Source: Chitinophaga varians (GTDB lineage: Bacteria > Bacteroidota > Bacteroidia > Chitinophagales > Chitinophagaceae). Taken from it: 64,000 nucleotides of DNA. Made by a program: the position numbers and the translations under genes. The notes under the pieces are model-generated. The model was given only the letters and a program-made list of their open reading frames with translations, did no database searches and was not told the DNA's origin. Below are positions 49,917-59,591 of the stretch, one piece after another (position 1 is the stretch's first letter; every line of letters starts with the position of its first letter). The stretch spans positions 62,001 through 126,000 of the forward strand of contig NZ_JACVFB010000010.1 in NCBI RefSeq assembly GCF_014529945.1, read 5' to 3'.

Positions 49917-52277
49917 ACTCTGTTGGCCGCTGTGTAGTGCCTTTTCTTTTCCTTCCCATACAAACACCCCGTCCAGTCCGGCTGGCAGCGTAACGCTGGC
50001 GGTGATACCATGTGCTCCTTTTCGTATAATCGATACCGTTATATTGCCCAGAGGATGTGGCATGCTACCTTTTATTTGGCGCAATTCACCAGGGGCCGGT
50101 GCAATCTTTACGCGTGCAAACCCCGGCCGGGCCGGTACAATACCACAGATGGTAGCCAGAAAATCGTAGTTGGGACTGGCGCTCCACGCGTGGCAGTCGG
50201 AGCGCGTAGGCTCCGGGTTTTCCGCGAAAGTGGTAAGACCCATGGCCAGCATGTCCCGCCACGGTTGTAGTTGACCGTAATACTGATTGGCCATGCCTGC
50301 CTTCTTCAGCGCCTGATTGAGATAGAAACGATAATAGAAAGTAGCCTGGCTCAGCGTGGTATCGGTCATGAGCCTACGCAGCACGGACTGTTCCTGGCTG
50401 GCGGGAATGGCGCCGGCGAGCACGGCGATGATACCGGCATGCTGGCTGAAAGTCTTTTTCTCCGGTGTATTGGCCATGGCGTTGCGGGCGGGGTCAAAAC
50501 ACTGACGGTATACGCTTTGGGAAAGCCGCTGAGCTAAATCCCTGTAATGCTGTGCCAGCGGCTGTTTACCGAAACCGGCGAACAACGCGGCTGCCTGCTG
50601 TAACGTATAGGCGTATTGTAAAGTAATCACCGCGGAATGGCCGTTGGTAGCGCCATCGGGCACACCACCGGGGAACGCCGTGTTCCAGTCGGTGAAGCCC
50701 CACCAGGGCATGGGTCCCAGCATCATACGGCTGCTGTCGATATGTCGCTCGTACCAGTCCAGCACGCCCTGGGCTGCCATGAGATACTGTTGCAGGAAGG
50801 CGTCGTCTTTCCGGTGCATCCAGTAGTCATGCAGCATGGACACCCAGAAAAGGGAGAAAGGAGGGATCACCTGCATGCGGTTGCTCGGATAGCGGCCCTG
50901 GGTGAGGCCTTCCGGTACCCGGGAGCAGTAGAAGTCGTGAATGGCTTTACGCATCAGCCGGTCGTCACCAGCCACATAGAGGGAGATGAGCGACTGGATA
51001 CGGGTATCGCCTTCATATTGCAGCTGCTCGTAGTAGGGGCAGTCGAAATACGTTTCACCGGCACAGAGCCGGGCGGTGCGCCAGCCGGTTTTCCATATAT
51101 CCGTGAGCGTAGTATCGTTACAACTGAATGTTGCTTTTTCTTCGAACGGATAGCCGGTGCGCATGCCATAGAGATCATCTATGCGGAGCGGTTCATCACC
51201 GGTGGTGATATCGAGTTGCAGGTAACGGTAGGTACGGAACCATAAGGGCCGGAAAGTACGCCGGCTGCCGCCATCCGGCTCGAAGATGTCGTAGTTGCCG
51301 ATGATCTCCATGCCTTCCACCTGGTTGCGGTTGGCTTTCTGATGGTTGCGGAACAGGGCTTCTGCGTAGGTCATTTTGATGCGGGAAGCCTTGCCGCCGG
51401 AGACGGTCAACTGCGGATAGGCGGAGGTGTTATAGGCCTGGTCCACCAGTATGCTGACGGTCTGATGCGCGGGTATCTCCAATGTGCCGGGCTTGTTGGG
51501 CCAGCCAGCTACGGGCGTGATACCGCTGCTGCGCCGTACGGTGCCCATGCGCTCCGGCACTTCTTCCATCAGTGGAATGCTGCGGGGAACGAGTGTCCAG
51601 AGATTATCGGTGCCGTAGCCGGCCGAGGCAGGGTGGGTGACCCCGCTGGCGGCGCTCCAGCCGCTGTCGTCAAAGCCGGGCTGCTCCCAGCCCCAGGGGA
51701 AAGCGGTCCCTTTTACCTGATCGCCCGGGCCGACGACCATATAACTATGCATCCGGGCGCCGTTGTCGAGTGAACAGGGAGTATAGGCTGTGTCGTGATA
51801 TGCTTTCCAGCTCTTGTCGGTGTTAACGATCTTCCCGGCCTCCCCATCACCCTGTAACAGCCAGCCGGTTTGGTTGGATACCTGCGCTACCGGCGCATGT
51901 TCTCCCATATTCCAGACCAGCGCCGCCAGGGTATTATTACCTGCCTGCAGATAGGGCGCGATGTCCACCGTTTCATAGTTCCAGTTATAGAGATCGCCGC
52001 GTGCCGGGCCGCTGCAGACCGCCTGGCCGTTCACAAAAAAGCGGTATCGGTTGTCGGCGCTCAGGTGTACGATAAATTTCGACGGCTGGGCCGCCAGCGT
52101 TACGGTCTTCCGGAAATGATAGATACCATAAGCCCGCTGTGCAATACCGGGACAGCTGATCCAGGTGGCGGTCCAGTGGTTTTGCAACAGCGCCGGATTG
52201 GGTGGCAGCTGGCTGTGGGCCATCAATGGACAGATACAGCAAAGTAAGATCAGTAGCGGATATACGTGGAATTTCAT
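49896..52277 (-). CDS. Alpha-L-rhamnosidase (GH78)
   Basis: A 793-residue secreted glycosidase. Signal peptide (HVYPLLILLCCICPLMAHSQ), N-terminal accessory beta-sandwich with NRYRFFVNGQAVCSGPARGDLYNWNYE, then the GH78 (alpha/alpha)6 domain with FDCPYYEQLQYEGDTR (where many members have CPQRDE) and the C-terminal domain containing CHAWSASPNYDF. It should release terminal rhamnose in the periplasm or at the surface. The C-terminal codons lie in a dispersed AT-rich repeat. It is divergent from a TonB receptor (156 bp apart), not in the SusC/SusD locus. Confidence 0.92.
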   Translation of the reverse strand: MKFHVYPLLILLCCICPLMAHSQLPPNPALLQNHWTATWISCPGIAQRAYGIYHFRKTVTLAAQPSKFIVHLSADNRYRFFVNGQAVCSGPARGDLYNWNYETVDIAPYLQAGNNTLAALVWNMGEHAPVAQVSNQTGWLLQGDGEAGKIVNTDKSWKAYHDTAYTPCSLDNGARMHSYMVVGPGDQVKGTAFPWGWEQPGFDDSGWSAASGVTHPASAGYGTDNLWTLVPRSIPLMEEVPERMGTVRRSSGITPVAGWPNKPGTLEIPAHQTVSILVDQAYNTSAYPQLTVSGGKASRIKMTYAEALFRNHQKANRNQVEGMEIIGNYDIFEPDGGSRRTFRPLWFRTYRYLQLDITTGDEPLRIDDLYGMRTGYPFEEKATFSCNDTTLTDIWKTGWRTARLCAGETYFDCPYYEQLQYEGDTRIQSLISLYVAGDDRLMRKAIHDFYCSRVPEGLTQGRYPSNRMQVIPPFSLFWVSMLHDYWMHRKDDAFLQQYLMAAQGVLDWYERHIDSSRMMLGPMPWWGFTDWNTAFPGGVPDGATNGHSAVITLQYAYTLQQAAALFAGFGKQPLAQHYRDLAQRLSQSVYRQCFDPARNAMANTPEKKTFSQHAGIIAVLAGAIPASQEQSVLRRLMTDTTLSQATFYYRFYLNQALKKAGMANQYYGQLQPWRDMLAMGLTTFAENPEPTRSDCHAWSASPNYDFLATICGIVPARPGFARVKIAPAPGELRQIKGSMPHPLGNITVSIIRKGAHGITASVTLPAGLDGVFVWEGKEKALHSGQQSFDIGVF

Positions 52278-52400
52278 GTTAAAGCTTTTATAGGTAAGCA
52301 GTGCCGGTAAGATAGTCGCTAATGTTTATACACAAAAGAAAATATGACCGGCGGACAGGACAGTACAGGATGCGCTGCCGGCCGGTTGTAAATAATTCTG

Positions 52401-52408
52401 TACTTTTG
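52401..52408 (+). promoter_or_regulatory. Candidate -7 promoter box for the TonB receptor
   Basis: TACTTTTG matches TAnnTTTG, 26 bp before the ATG at 52434. No riboswitch structure recognised in the 156-bp divergent gap. Confidence 0.4.
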
Positions 52409-52433
52409 CGCCGCTTTGACCAATTTTAAACGC

Positions 52434-54320
52434 ATGCGTATTTATACGAATAACCGTACACTCCTGCTATTCCTGCTGACGGGCCTGTGTGGCCGGGCAG
52501 CTGCACAGCAGCGTCCCGACACTGCCATGACCACCCACAGCCTCGATGAAGTGATTGTACAGGAAAACAGGCTGGCAGCGCCTTTAAAGGCTGCCAACCG
52601 CAATATTACCATCATCAGCCGCAAACAAATCGACGCGTTGGCGGTCACCTCTATTAATGAAGTATTGGCTTTTGTGCCCGGGCTGGACGTGCGCCAGCGC
52701 GGCCCCGGAGGCGTCCAGGCAGATATTGGCATTGATGGCGGTACGTTCGACCAGACGCTGGTGCTGCTGAACGGCATTAAGATCACCGACCCGCAGACAG
52801 GCCACAATATCATGAACCTGCCCGTTTCCCTCGAAGACGTGGACCATATTGAGGTGCTCCGTGGCGCAGCAGCCAGGGTTTACGGCATCAATGCGCTCAA
52901 CGGCGCCATTAACATTATCACCCGGCAGCTGAAAGAAACAGGGGCGGTTGTTCGCGCCAACGTTGGCAGCAGCTTCAAAAAAGATGAAAAAGACAAGTTG
53001 TACAGCGGTTACGGCGTGGGCGCCACCGGTACCCTCATGACCGGCAACAGCGGACAGTCACTATCTCTCAACGCCAACAGCGGCAACGGCTATCGCTATA
53101 ATACGGCGTACGACAACTACCGCGCTTTTTATCAGGGCGTTTTTCAGCCGGCGGCTAACCATGATATCCGGGCACTGGCCGGTTTTGTGAAAAACAGCTA
53201 TGGCGCCAACGGTTTCTACGCAGCCCCCGGTGACAAAGAATCGGAAGAATCCGTGAAAACCTTCCTGGCGGCTGTCAGCGATAAGATACAGATCAACAAA
53301 AGCTGGGAGATGACGCCCCGGGTAAGCTATCGTTATACGGAAGACAACTATCTCTACGTAAAACAAAATAAGGCAGGCGCCAATCTGCACGACAATAACA
53401 TGGTGGACGTAGAGCTCAACAACCGTTTTGAGACTCCGATCGGTTCATTCGGTGCAGGTGCTGAAGCGCGTTATGAAGCCATCAACAGTAACAATCTGGG
53501 CAACCATGAACGCACCAACATCGGTATCTACGGAGAGTATAAAAGCAAAGCCGATAAGCGTTTCAGCTTCTCGGTAGGTGGTTACCTGAACTACAACTCC
53601 GCTTATGGATGGCAGTTCTTTCCCGGCGCAGATGCAGGTTTCAACATCACCTCCGATCTGAAACTGTATGCTAATATCGGAACGGCGCAACGCCTGCCTA
53701 CCTACACCGATCTGTATTACAAGAGCCCGGCCATTCGCGGAAATGCCAATCTGGGCGTGGAGAAAGCGACCTACATGGAAGCGGGTCTCCGGAAATACAG
53801 CGGCAAATTCTCTTATTCCGGTAGTGTGTTCTATCGTCAGATATCCGATTTTATTGACTACGTGAAAGACAGCCTGCCGCAGCCATGGCAGCCACAGAAC
53901 TTCCAACGGGCAGACACCAAAGGGTTCTCGCTGCAAACCGGTTATGCAACCACCTTTGCTTCCGGCGTGTTCAATAGTTTTGCCGCCAATGCCGGTTATA
54001 ACTACCTGTCGCCTTCTTTTAAAGGAGATGACAACAGCAAAAAAATATCCCGCTACGTGATCGAGAGCCTGCGTCATCAGTTCACCGCCGGTGTGAGGGC
54101 CTCGCTGCTGCAACACTGGATGGTGTCTGCCACCGGCCGTTACAATATGCGTATCAACTATAAGGACTATACGGTGGTAGATGCCCGTATTGCCTACCAG
54201 CAGCGTCGCTTCCAGGTGTATGCCGATGCCAATAACCTGCTGGACGTGACCTACGTGGAAGCCGGCGCCGTGCCGATGCCCGGCAGATGGGTGACACTGG
54301 GCGGTATCGTGAAGTTTTAA
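52434..54320 (+). CDS. TonB-dependent outer-membrane receptor (BtuB-like size)
   Basis: A 628-residue receptor. Signal peptide (TLLLFLLTGLCGRAAAQ), TonB box region (HSLDEVIVQE), plug (INEVLAFVPGLDVRQRG, IEVLRGAAARVYGINALNGAINII in span) and a barrel ending GGIVKF. It has no carboxypeptidase-like N-terminal domain, so it is not SusC type. The substrate (siderophore, cobalamin or other) is not shown. The ATG at 52434 follows a -7 box. An alternative TTG start exists six codons earlier. A SnoaL-like lipoprotein gene follows at 91 bp. Confidence 0.92.
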   Translation: MRIYTNNRTLLLFLLTGLCGRAAAQQRPDTAMTTHSLDEVIVQENRLAAPLKAANRNITIISRKQIDALAVTSINEVLAFVPGLDVRQRGPGGVQADIGIDGGTFDQTLVLLNGIKITDPQTGHNIMNLPVSLEDVDHIEVLRGAAARVYGINALNGAINIITRQLKETGAVVRANVGSSFKKDEKDKLYSGYGVGATGTLMTGNSGQSLSLNANSGNGYRYNTAYDNYRAFYQGVFQPAANHDIRALAGFVKNSYGANGFYAAPGDKESEESVKTFLAAVSDKIQINKSWEMTPRVSYRYTEDNYLYVKQNKAGANLHDNNMVDVELNNRFETPIGSFGAGAEARYEAINSNNLGNHERTNIGIYGEYKSKADKRFSFSVGGYLNYNSAYGWQFFPGADAGFNITSDLKLYANIGTAQRLPTYTDLYYKSPAIRGNANLGVEKATYMEAGLRKYSGKFSYSGSVFYRQISDFIDYVKDSLPQPWQPQNFQRADTKGFSLQTGYATTFASGVFNSFAANAGYNYLSPSFKGDDNSKKISRYVIESLRHQFTAGVRASLLQHWMVSATGRYNMRINYKDYTVVDARIAYQQRRFQVYADANNLLDVTYVEAGAVPMPGRWVTLGGIVKF

Positions 54321-54410
54321 CAGAAAACAGCCTTACCTGTTTAACAATACAAAGGTGAACTTTTTCGATGTCCGGAATGTAATTTAAGTCGCACTTAAAG
54401 CCTTCCAGAC

Positions 54411-54986
54411 ATGAAAAAGTTCACCTTCTTTTTAAGTATCGGGGCTTTAGCCCCGTTGTTATGGATTTCCTGCGCCAGCCCCAATCCCGGTCAGGGTGGC
54501 GACTGGAAAGCCAAAGCCGATTCGCTGCAGGCTAAGCTGGACCAGTATGAAAAAGACCAGCAGCAAATGAATATCTACCTGACCCGCTTCGATTCGCTGG
54601 ACTTCAACTTTTACAGTCATCAATTGTGGGACAGTTTACAGATCAGCCACGCCAATAACATTGTGGTCACCTATCCCGACGGGCACCAGACAACGGGCAT
54701 CCCCACCCACATCGAAGAACTGAAGCCTATGTTTGTATTTGCCCCTGATACGAAGATCACCAGTCATCCCATTAAATTCGGTTCCGGAAAATATTCCTGC
54801 GTGGTGGGGGAAATGCAGGGCACTTTCTCTCAGCCGATGCCTATGGGCGGTGGCAAGACCATGTCACCCACCGGCAAAAAATTCAAACTCCAGATGTGTA
54901 CCGTAGGAGAATGGAAAGACGGAAAGATGGTGGCTGAAACACTTTTCTGGGACAACGCAGCACTGATGAAACAGATTGCGCCATAA
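54411..54986 (+). CDS. SnoaL/ester-cyclase-like lipoprotein
   Basis: A 191-residue lipoprotein with lipobox ISCA (Cys about 21), a coiled-coil linker (ADSLQAKLDQYEKDQQQM), then an NTF2-like fold: LDFNFYSHQLWDSL, VTYPDGHQTTGI, and VGEWKDGKMVAETLFWDNAALMKQ, the usual end of ester-cyclase-type proteins. The signal-peptide codons contain the palindrome CGGGGCTTTAGCCCCG, similar to the intergenic GCTTCAGCCC elements. Function unknown. Confidence 0.8.
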   Translation: MKKFTFFLSIGALAPLLWISCASPNPGQGGDWKAKADSLQAKLDQYEKDQQQMNIYLTRFDSLDFNFYSHQLWDSLQISHANNIVVTYPDGHQTTGIPTHIEELKPMFVFAPDTKITSHPIKFGSGKYSCVVGEMQGTFSQPMPMGGGKTMSPTGKKFKLQMCTVGEWKDGKMVAETLFWDNAALMKQIAP

Positions 54987-54992
54987 CAGCTT

Positions 54993-55760
54993 TTACGGGT
55001 GCGCGATAAGCCGTGCGCCCGGAATATCTTTTTCATTTACGCCGCCGTACAGCAATACCGTATAAGCTTTACCGGCCTCCAGTTGCAGGCCGGAGAGCGA
55101 TGATATGTTGAGTGTTTGTCCATTTGCGCTGACGGTCAATGAAATCGTACCTGCGTCTACGTTAGTGAACGGCCCTAAGTCATAAGCAGCGCCTGACAGG
55201 TTGCTCCCGCCGGCGCTGCCATAACCCACCTTTTCAAACCAGACTTTCTCATTGTTCTGCTGTTGCAGCTTTACCTGAACATCGCCGGTACCAACAGCGA
55301 AGTGCAGGAAGCGTAGCTTAGCTTTGCCGGCAGGTGCCTGGCTCAGATCATCATAAAATAATACCAGCGTGTCTTTGTTGCGGTCATACTTTTTAGCGGC
55401 GGCCACCACGGTGTGGTAATAGCCGGCGATAGGGCCGTTAGGTCCGCCTGTTTCCGTATAGGCGGCACTGTTGCCAAACTGGCGAGAAGCCTTGTAGCTG
55501 GCGCCGTTTCCTTCTGTGAAGTTGATCTGCACATTGCCGTAAGTAGTAGGCAGATAGGGGGACGCCTGGTTTACTCCAACTGCCGTGGTAGTGATCTGTT
55601 GGGTAAAAGTCCAGAACTGAATACCGGTTGTCACTGCGCGGGCATTGACGAAACTGATGTAAGCATTGAGCGGTGGGCGTTCTGCCGCGTTTACGTCGAG
55701 GTAATCGCTTTTGGAGCATGCGGTCAACGCCAATAATATAAGAGGAGTATATCTTTTCAT
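54993..55760 (-). CDS. DUF4397-domain lipoprotein
   Basis: A 255-residue lipoprotein. The ATG at 55760 gives MKRYTPLILLALTAC with the lipid Cys at about 15; the frame runs further upstream but overlaps the TonB gene out of register. The DUF4397 pattern is visible in AYISFVNARAVTTGIQFW and LRFLHFAVGTGDVQVKL, and a final beta domain (LEAGKAYTVLLYGG). It follows the TonB receptor gene by 23 bp and probably is a surface-bound partner of it. Confidence 0.85.
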   Translation of the reverse strand: MKRYTPLILLALTACSKSDYLDVNAAERPPLNAYISFVNARAVTTGIQFWTFTQQITTTAVGVNQASPYLPTTYGNVQINFTEGNGASYKASRQFGNSAAYTETGGPNGPIAGYYHTVVAAAKKYDRNKDTLVLFYDDLSQAPAGKAKLRFLHFAVGTGDVQVKLQQQNNEKVWFEKVGYGSAGGSNLSGAAYDLGPFTNVDAGTISLTVSANGQTLNISSLSGLQLEAGKAYTVLLYGGVNEKDIPGARLIAHP

Positions 55761-55783
55761 ATGATGTTGTTTTAGGACGATGA

Positions 55784-58333
55784 TCAGAATTTGCCAAAGA
55801 GTCTGACGAATGGCTGGATACCTGCGCTGCCGTTTTGTATGCCTACGATAGTGGGGTTGCGCAGGCCCGAGATGGCCGCATCGGTGTAGTCTCCCAGCAC
55901 ATTGAACACATTGTTGACACCTACTGTCACCTGGATCGCTTTGCTGATATGGTATCCTGCAGACAGGTCTGTGACCCAGATGGGTTTCAGCTCCTGAAAA
56001 TAATAGTCTGGTTTCGGGAAGGTGGCATTTTGCGCTGTGGCGGTGGTTACTGGTCCGAAGTACACCGTGCGCAGCAGCAGTGACCAGCGTGGCGTGTTCC
56101 ACGTACCTTGTAAGGTTATTTTCTGACCGGGGATATTGGTGGTGACCCTGGCTCTTTCTGCTTCGCTGAAGATCACATATTGATATTCCTCCAGTCCTTT
56201 AGGGGTGTTGATACGTGTCACTTCATTGTGTACGAAGTTGCCGCCGGCGAGCAGCTGCAACTGGCCGTGGTCCAATGGTATGCGGTAGCTGGCGGTTATT
56301 TCCACGCCTTTGGTGCGGGTACTGAAGGCGTTGTAGAAGAACTTCGCCTGCGTGGTGCCTGTTTGCAGCAGCAGTGCGCGTACGTCTGCCGGCAGGTGGG
56401 TATCGCTGGCGGAGAAATTACCGGTATTGCCTACACGATTGTTGATGTCCACATAGTAGGCGTCGGCGGTGATCTCCGCATTCGGCGCCGGTTGGGATGT
56501 GATGCCGGCTGTGTATCCGGTAGACCGTTCGGGGGTGAGGGAAGGGATGCCGAGTGCCCGGGTGGCGGCGCTTTTATTGGACGCGGTGACGAGGTCGATG
56601 GCGCGGCCCTGCTGGAAGGTAGTGGAGGTTTCCGTGTAGTAAAACTGCGCCAGATCGGGTGCGCGGAAACCGGTATTGGCGGAGGCGCGCAGGCTCAGCC
56701 AGGGGGCAAAGCTATAGCGGGAGGCTACTTTTCCGGTGGTCACATTACCGAAGTCGGAGAAGTTCTCTGCACGTACGGCAGCGGACACCAGCCACTGAGG
56801 GGTGATTTTTGCTTCTATGTCGACATAGGCAGCTACAATAGCGCGACTGACATTTACTTCATTGACGGGCCGGAAGCCGGCATGTATCTGCGATCCGGGG
56901 GAGAGGCCGTTGAGTGCCAGCCAGCCTGCATCGGAGAGATAGGGAACACCGGCGGCGCTGGTATCTACCCGGTAAACAGGGCGGAGGTCTCCTTTGACGT
57001 AGGAGGCTTCTTCGCCGGCAATGATCTGATACGTTTCGGTGCGGTATTGTGCGCCGAAAGCGATGTTAAGTCCGTGCAGCGCCTGTTTGAAGTAACGGCT
57101 GATATCCAGGCTGGCCGTGTTTTGTGTACCGTTGTATTTGCCGGCATCGAAGGTGGTGGGGCTTTTGGCGCCCAGACTTGCATTCAATGAGTTGCTGATC
57201 ACGTTGCTGAAATCGTTTCTGCCGTATACATTGGACAGGTCGATTTTCCACTGGTTGACCGTCGTTTTTACGCCGATGGCGATGGATTTATCGGTGATAC
57301 CGTTGTCCATGGCAGGAAGAAAGCCGTCGGGGTACAAGGTGGTGTTGTTGCGTTCTGTCCAGCCGGGAAGGCGGTATACCGCTGTGAACTGGGAGTTGCG
57401 GCGACTGATACCGCCGAAAGCATATATCTCTGTCTGCTCTCTAACGGGGATGGCTGTATTAAAAAAGAGCAGTGCTTCTTTGGCTTTGTTGGAACCGGGG
57501 CCGCGTTGGTCGAAATGGTGGCGGTCGATGCCCCGGCTTTTCAGGATGGCGTCATCTATTTCTTTGGTGTAGATGGCGTCGTAGCCTCTGGTATTGGCGC
57601 CGCCGCCATAGATGGGGCCGTTGTACAGCCCGGCGTCATCGCGGCCGGGCTGCAGGGCGATGGTCTGTGTGGCAAATTCGGCGGTAATGTTAAAGAAGCC
57701 GCCTTGTTGCCCTACCCGCGTGCCGTAGTTGATACCGGTGCGGGTGGTAACGCCATCGCCTCTACGCCGGGTGCTGGCCGAGGTGTTCACCAGGATATGG
57801 TCTGTTTGTTTTTTCAGTACGATATTAATCACGCCGGCGATGGCATCTGAGCCGTACTGGGCGGCGGCGCCGTCGCGCAGGATTTCGATGCGGTCGACGG
57901 CGCTGACGGGGATGGCGTTGAGGTCATAACCGGTGGCGCCGTTGCCGAGGCCGCCCCAGTTGACGTTAGCGCTTTTATGCCGGCGTTTGCCGTTGACCAG
58001 CACCAGCAGCTGATCTACGCCCAGTCCCCGCAGCTGTGCCAGATTGAGGGCGGAGCCGGCATCGCCGGCATTGCTGCCGTTAACGGAGTGAAAAGAAGGA
58101 GAGATGTACTGCAGTAGTTGAGTGATACTGGTTTGAGGGGCCGTTTCCTGTAGCGACTTAATATCGATGATATCTACCGGTACGGGGGAGTTCAGCTTGG
58201 TGCGGTCGGCGCTACGGGAGCCGACGATCTGTATTTCTCCCAGCTGCCGGGTGGTGTCGGTCAGGTGTTTGTCCTGGGCCGACAGGCTGTGAAACAGCAA
58301 AGGGGCGGTGACAGTGAGTATAATTTTTTTCAT
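55784..58333 (-). CDS. TonB-dependent outer-membrane receptor (large)
   Basis: An 849-residue receptor with signal peptide (KKIILTVTAPLLFHSLSAQ), TonB-box-like GEIQIVGSR, plug domain (ITQLLQYISPSFHSV, RGLGVDQLLVLVNGKRRH, VDRIEILRDGAAAQYGSDAIAGVINI in span) and a long barrel ending VRLFGKF. The NGKRRH-type plug is common in receptors of Bacteroidota and Proteobacteria related to outer-membrane iron/other-ligand receptors. It starts 17 bp behind the di-haem peroxidase and precedes DUF4397, one operon. Confidence 0.93.
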   Translation of the reverse strand: MKKIILTVTAPLLFHSLSAQDKHLTDTTRQLGEIQIVGSRSADRTKLNSPVPVDIIDIKSLQETAPQTSITQLLQYISPSFHSVNGSNAGDAGSALNLAQLRGLGVDQLLVLVNGKRRHKSANVNWGGLGNGATGYDLNAIPVSAVDRIEILRDGAAAQYGSDAIAGVINIVLKKQTDHILVNTSASTRRRGDGVTTRTGINYGTRVGQQGGFFNITAEFATQTIALQPGRDDAGLYNGPIYGGGANTRGYDAIYTKEIDDAILKSRGIDRHHFDQRGPGSNKAKEALLFFNTAIPVREQTEIYAFGGISRRNSQFTAVYRLPGWTERNNTTLYPDGFLPAMDNGITDKSIAIGVKTTVNQWKIDLSNVYGRNDFSNVISNSLNASLGAKSPTTFDAGKYNGTQNTASLDISRYFKQALHGLNIAFGAQYRTETYQIIAGEEASYVKGDLRPVYRVDTSAAGVPYLSDAGWLALNGLSPGSQIHAGFRPVNEVNVSRAIVAAYVDIEAKITPQWLVSAAVRAENFSDFGNVTTGKVASRYSFAPWLSLRASANTGFRAPDLAQFYYTETSTTFQQGRAIDLVTASNKSAATRALGIPSLTPERSTGYTAGITSQPAPNAEITADAYYVDINNRVGNTGNFSASDTHLPADVRALLLQTGTTQAKFFYNAFSTRTKGVEITASYRIPLDHGQLQLLAGGNFVHNEVTRINTPKGLEEYQYVIFSEAERARVTTNIPGQKITLQGTWNTPRWSLLLRTVYFGPVTTATAQNATFPKPDYYFQELKPIWVTDLSAGYHISKAIQVTVGVNNVFNVLGDYTDAAISGLRNPTIVGIQNGSAGIQPFVRLFGKF

Positions 58334-58350
58334 GCGTTGGTTGATGATAG

Positions 58351-59301
58351 TTAAGGTCGATGTGTAAAGCGGTCGTCTGTCAGCGCTACCAGAAAGGCTT
58401 CCAGGTCTTGTATCTCCTGTTCGCTCAGGTTCAGTGGTTTGCTCAGTGACAGGTCTCTGCCGATGCCATCCGGCACTACGGCATTGGGATTATTATAATA
58501 GGTGATCACTTCGCGCAGGGTACGGAACATACCATTATGCATATACGGAGCGGTGACGGCCACGTTACGCAGGCCCGGCACTTTGAAGAAACCTTTGTAA
58601 TGTTCGTCTTTCGTGATATCATAGCGGCCCGCGTCGTTGAGGGTGGTACCGTTGTATAGCCCTATGTTTTTGAAGCGGTCGGCCGTAAAGTCTTCTCCGG
58701 AGTGGCAGTTGTTGCAGTTGGCTTTTCCGATGAACAATATCCTGCCGCGTTTAGCCGGTCCTGTGAGGGCGTTGTCATCGCCGGCGATGAAACGATCGTA
58801 TGGGCTGTTGGCCGTTTCGAGCGTTTTCTCATAGGCCGCCAGCGCCTGTGTGATATTGACAGCGGTAGCGGGACCGCCGAACACCTGTTGAAACAGTTGC
58901 TGGTACCGTTGACTGGCATTGAGCCGTTGAACGGCTTCTTCGATGGGCAGTCCCATTTCATCCGGATTGATGATCGGCTGCAGTGCCTGTGCTTCGAGGG
59001 TGGCAGCGCGGCCGTCCCAGAAATAGTTGGGCCGTCCGGAGAGATTGGTGATACCGGGCGTATTTCTTTTGGTAGGGGTACGGTGTATACCCAGACTGAA
59101 AGCGGCGGTATCTGCAAAGCCGTGCTGTGGCTGATGACAGGAGGCGCAGCTGATGGTTTTGTCTTTCGATAACAGAGGCTCAAAAAACAATTGTTCCCCC
59201 AGTTGCGCTTTAGTAGGAGGATCACTGGTAGGTAGGTCGTTGCGGAAACCGGCGAGGATAACGCAAAGACATAACACACCCATTAAAATGAATTTTATCA
59301 T
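58351..59301 (-). CDS. Di-haem cytochrome c peroxidase (MauG/CcpA family)
   Basis: A 316-residue periplasmic protein with two haem c sites, CASCH at about 52-56 and CNNCH at about 196-200, and the connecting HRTPTKRNTPGITNLSGRPNYFWDGR (span) typical of MauG-like peroxidases. Its N-terminus is an uncleaved signal or a signal with Cys at 11/13 (VLCLCVILAG). It reduces peroxide or oxidises a partner protein. As first gene of an operon with a TonB receptor and a DUF4397 lipoprotein it may act on a metal-linked substrate. Two 52-bp direct repeats lie directly upstream, one reaching the start codon. Confidence 0.92.
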   Translation of the reverse strand: MIKFILMGVLCLCVILAGFRNDLPTSDPPTKAQLGEQLFFEPLLSKDKTISCASCHQPQHGFADTAAFSLGIHRTPTKRNTPGITNLSGRPNYFWDGRAATLEAQALQPIINPDEMGLPIEEAVQRLNASQRYQQLFQQVFGGPATAVNITQALAAYEKTLETANSPYDRFIAGDDNALTGPAKRGRILFIGKANCNNCHSGEDFTADRFKNIGLYNGTTLNDAGRYDITKDEHYKGFFKVPGLRNVAVTAPYMHNGMFRTLREVITYYNNPNAVVPDGIGRDLSLSKPLNLSEQEIQDLEAFLVALTDDRFTHRP

Positions 59302-59411
59302 TTTGTTATTTGGATATTTAGATATTTACGTTGGGTTGTTTAGTTGGTGGGCTGTAAATATTTTGTTATTTAGATATTTAAATATTTACCCTGGCTGTTT
59401 AGTTGGTGGCC
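59300..59411. repeat. Tandem 52-bp AT-rich direct repeat before the peroxidase gene
   Basis: ATTTTGTTATTTGGATATTT...TTTAGTTGGTGGGC (59300-59352) recurs as 59360-59411 with a 60-bp period and only a few mismatches. It contains the promoter region of the peroxidase operon, ending at its start codon. Confidence 0.75.
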
Positions 59412-59510
59412 ACAGAATGGTTGATGATATGTTGGCTAATTTATTGGGCTATTGGATAGTAAGCTGATAATCAAAATAAAAAAATAGCCAAATAAAAAAT
59501 GTTTTTTGGC

Positions 59511-59553
59511 ATTCCCGGGAGAGCGGGCGATAGTGCCTGCTCTCCCCAGGAAT
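59511..59553 (-). terminator. Terminator of YceI copy 1
   Basis: GGGAGAGCGGGC (59517-59528) pairs with GCCTGCTCTCCC (59535-59546, one G.T wobble) around GATAGT; ATTCC/GGAAT extend the stem. T-runs follow on the minus strand. Confidence 0.8.
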
Positions 59554-59591
59554 TATAATGGGGGTAAGTAGTAATGGACGGAGGAGGGTAA

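Noticed and set aside
52278-52433. Cobalamin riboswitch upstream of the BtuB-sized TonB receptor
   Set aside because: No B12-box-like word (GCCACTG) or multi-stem structure seen in the 156-bp gap; only a -7 box and GC-rich words.
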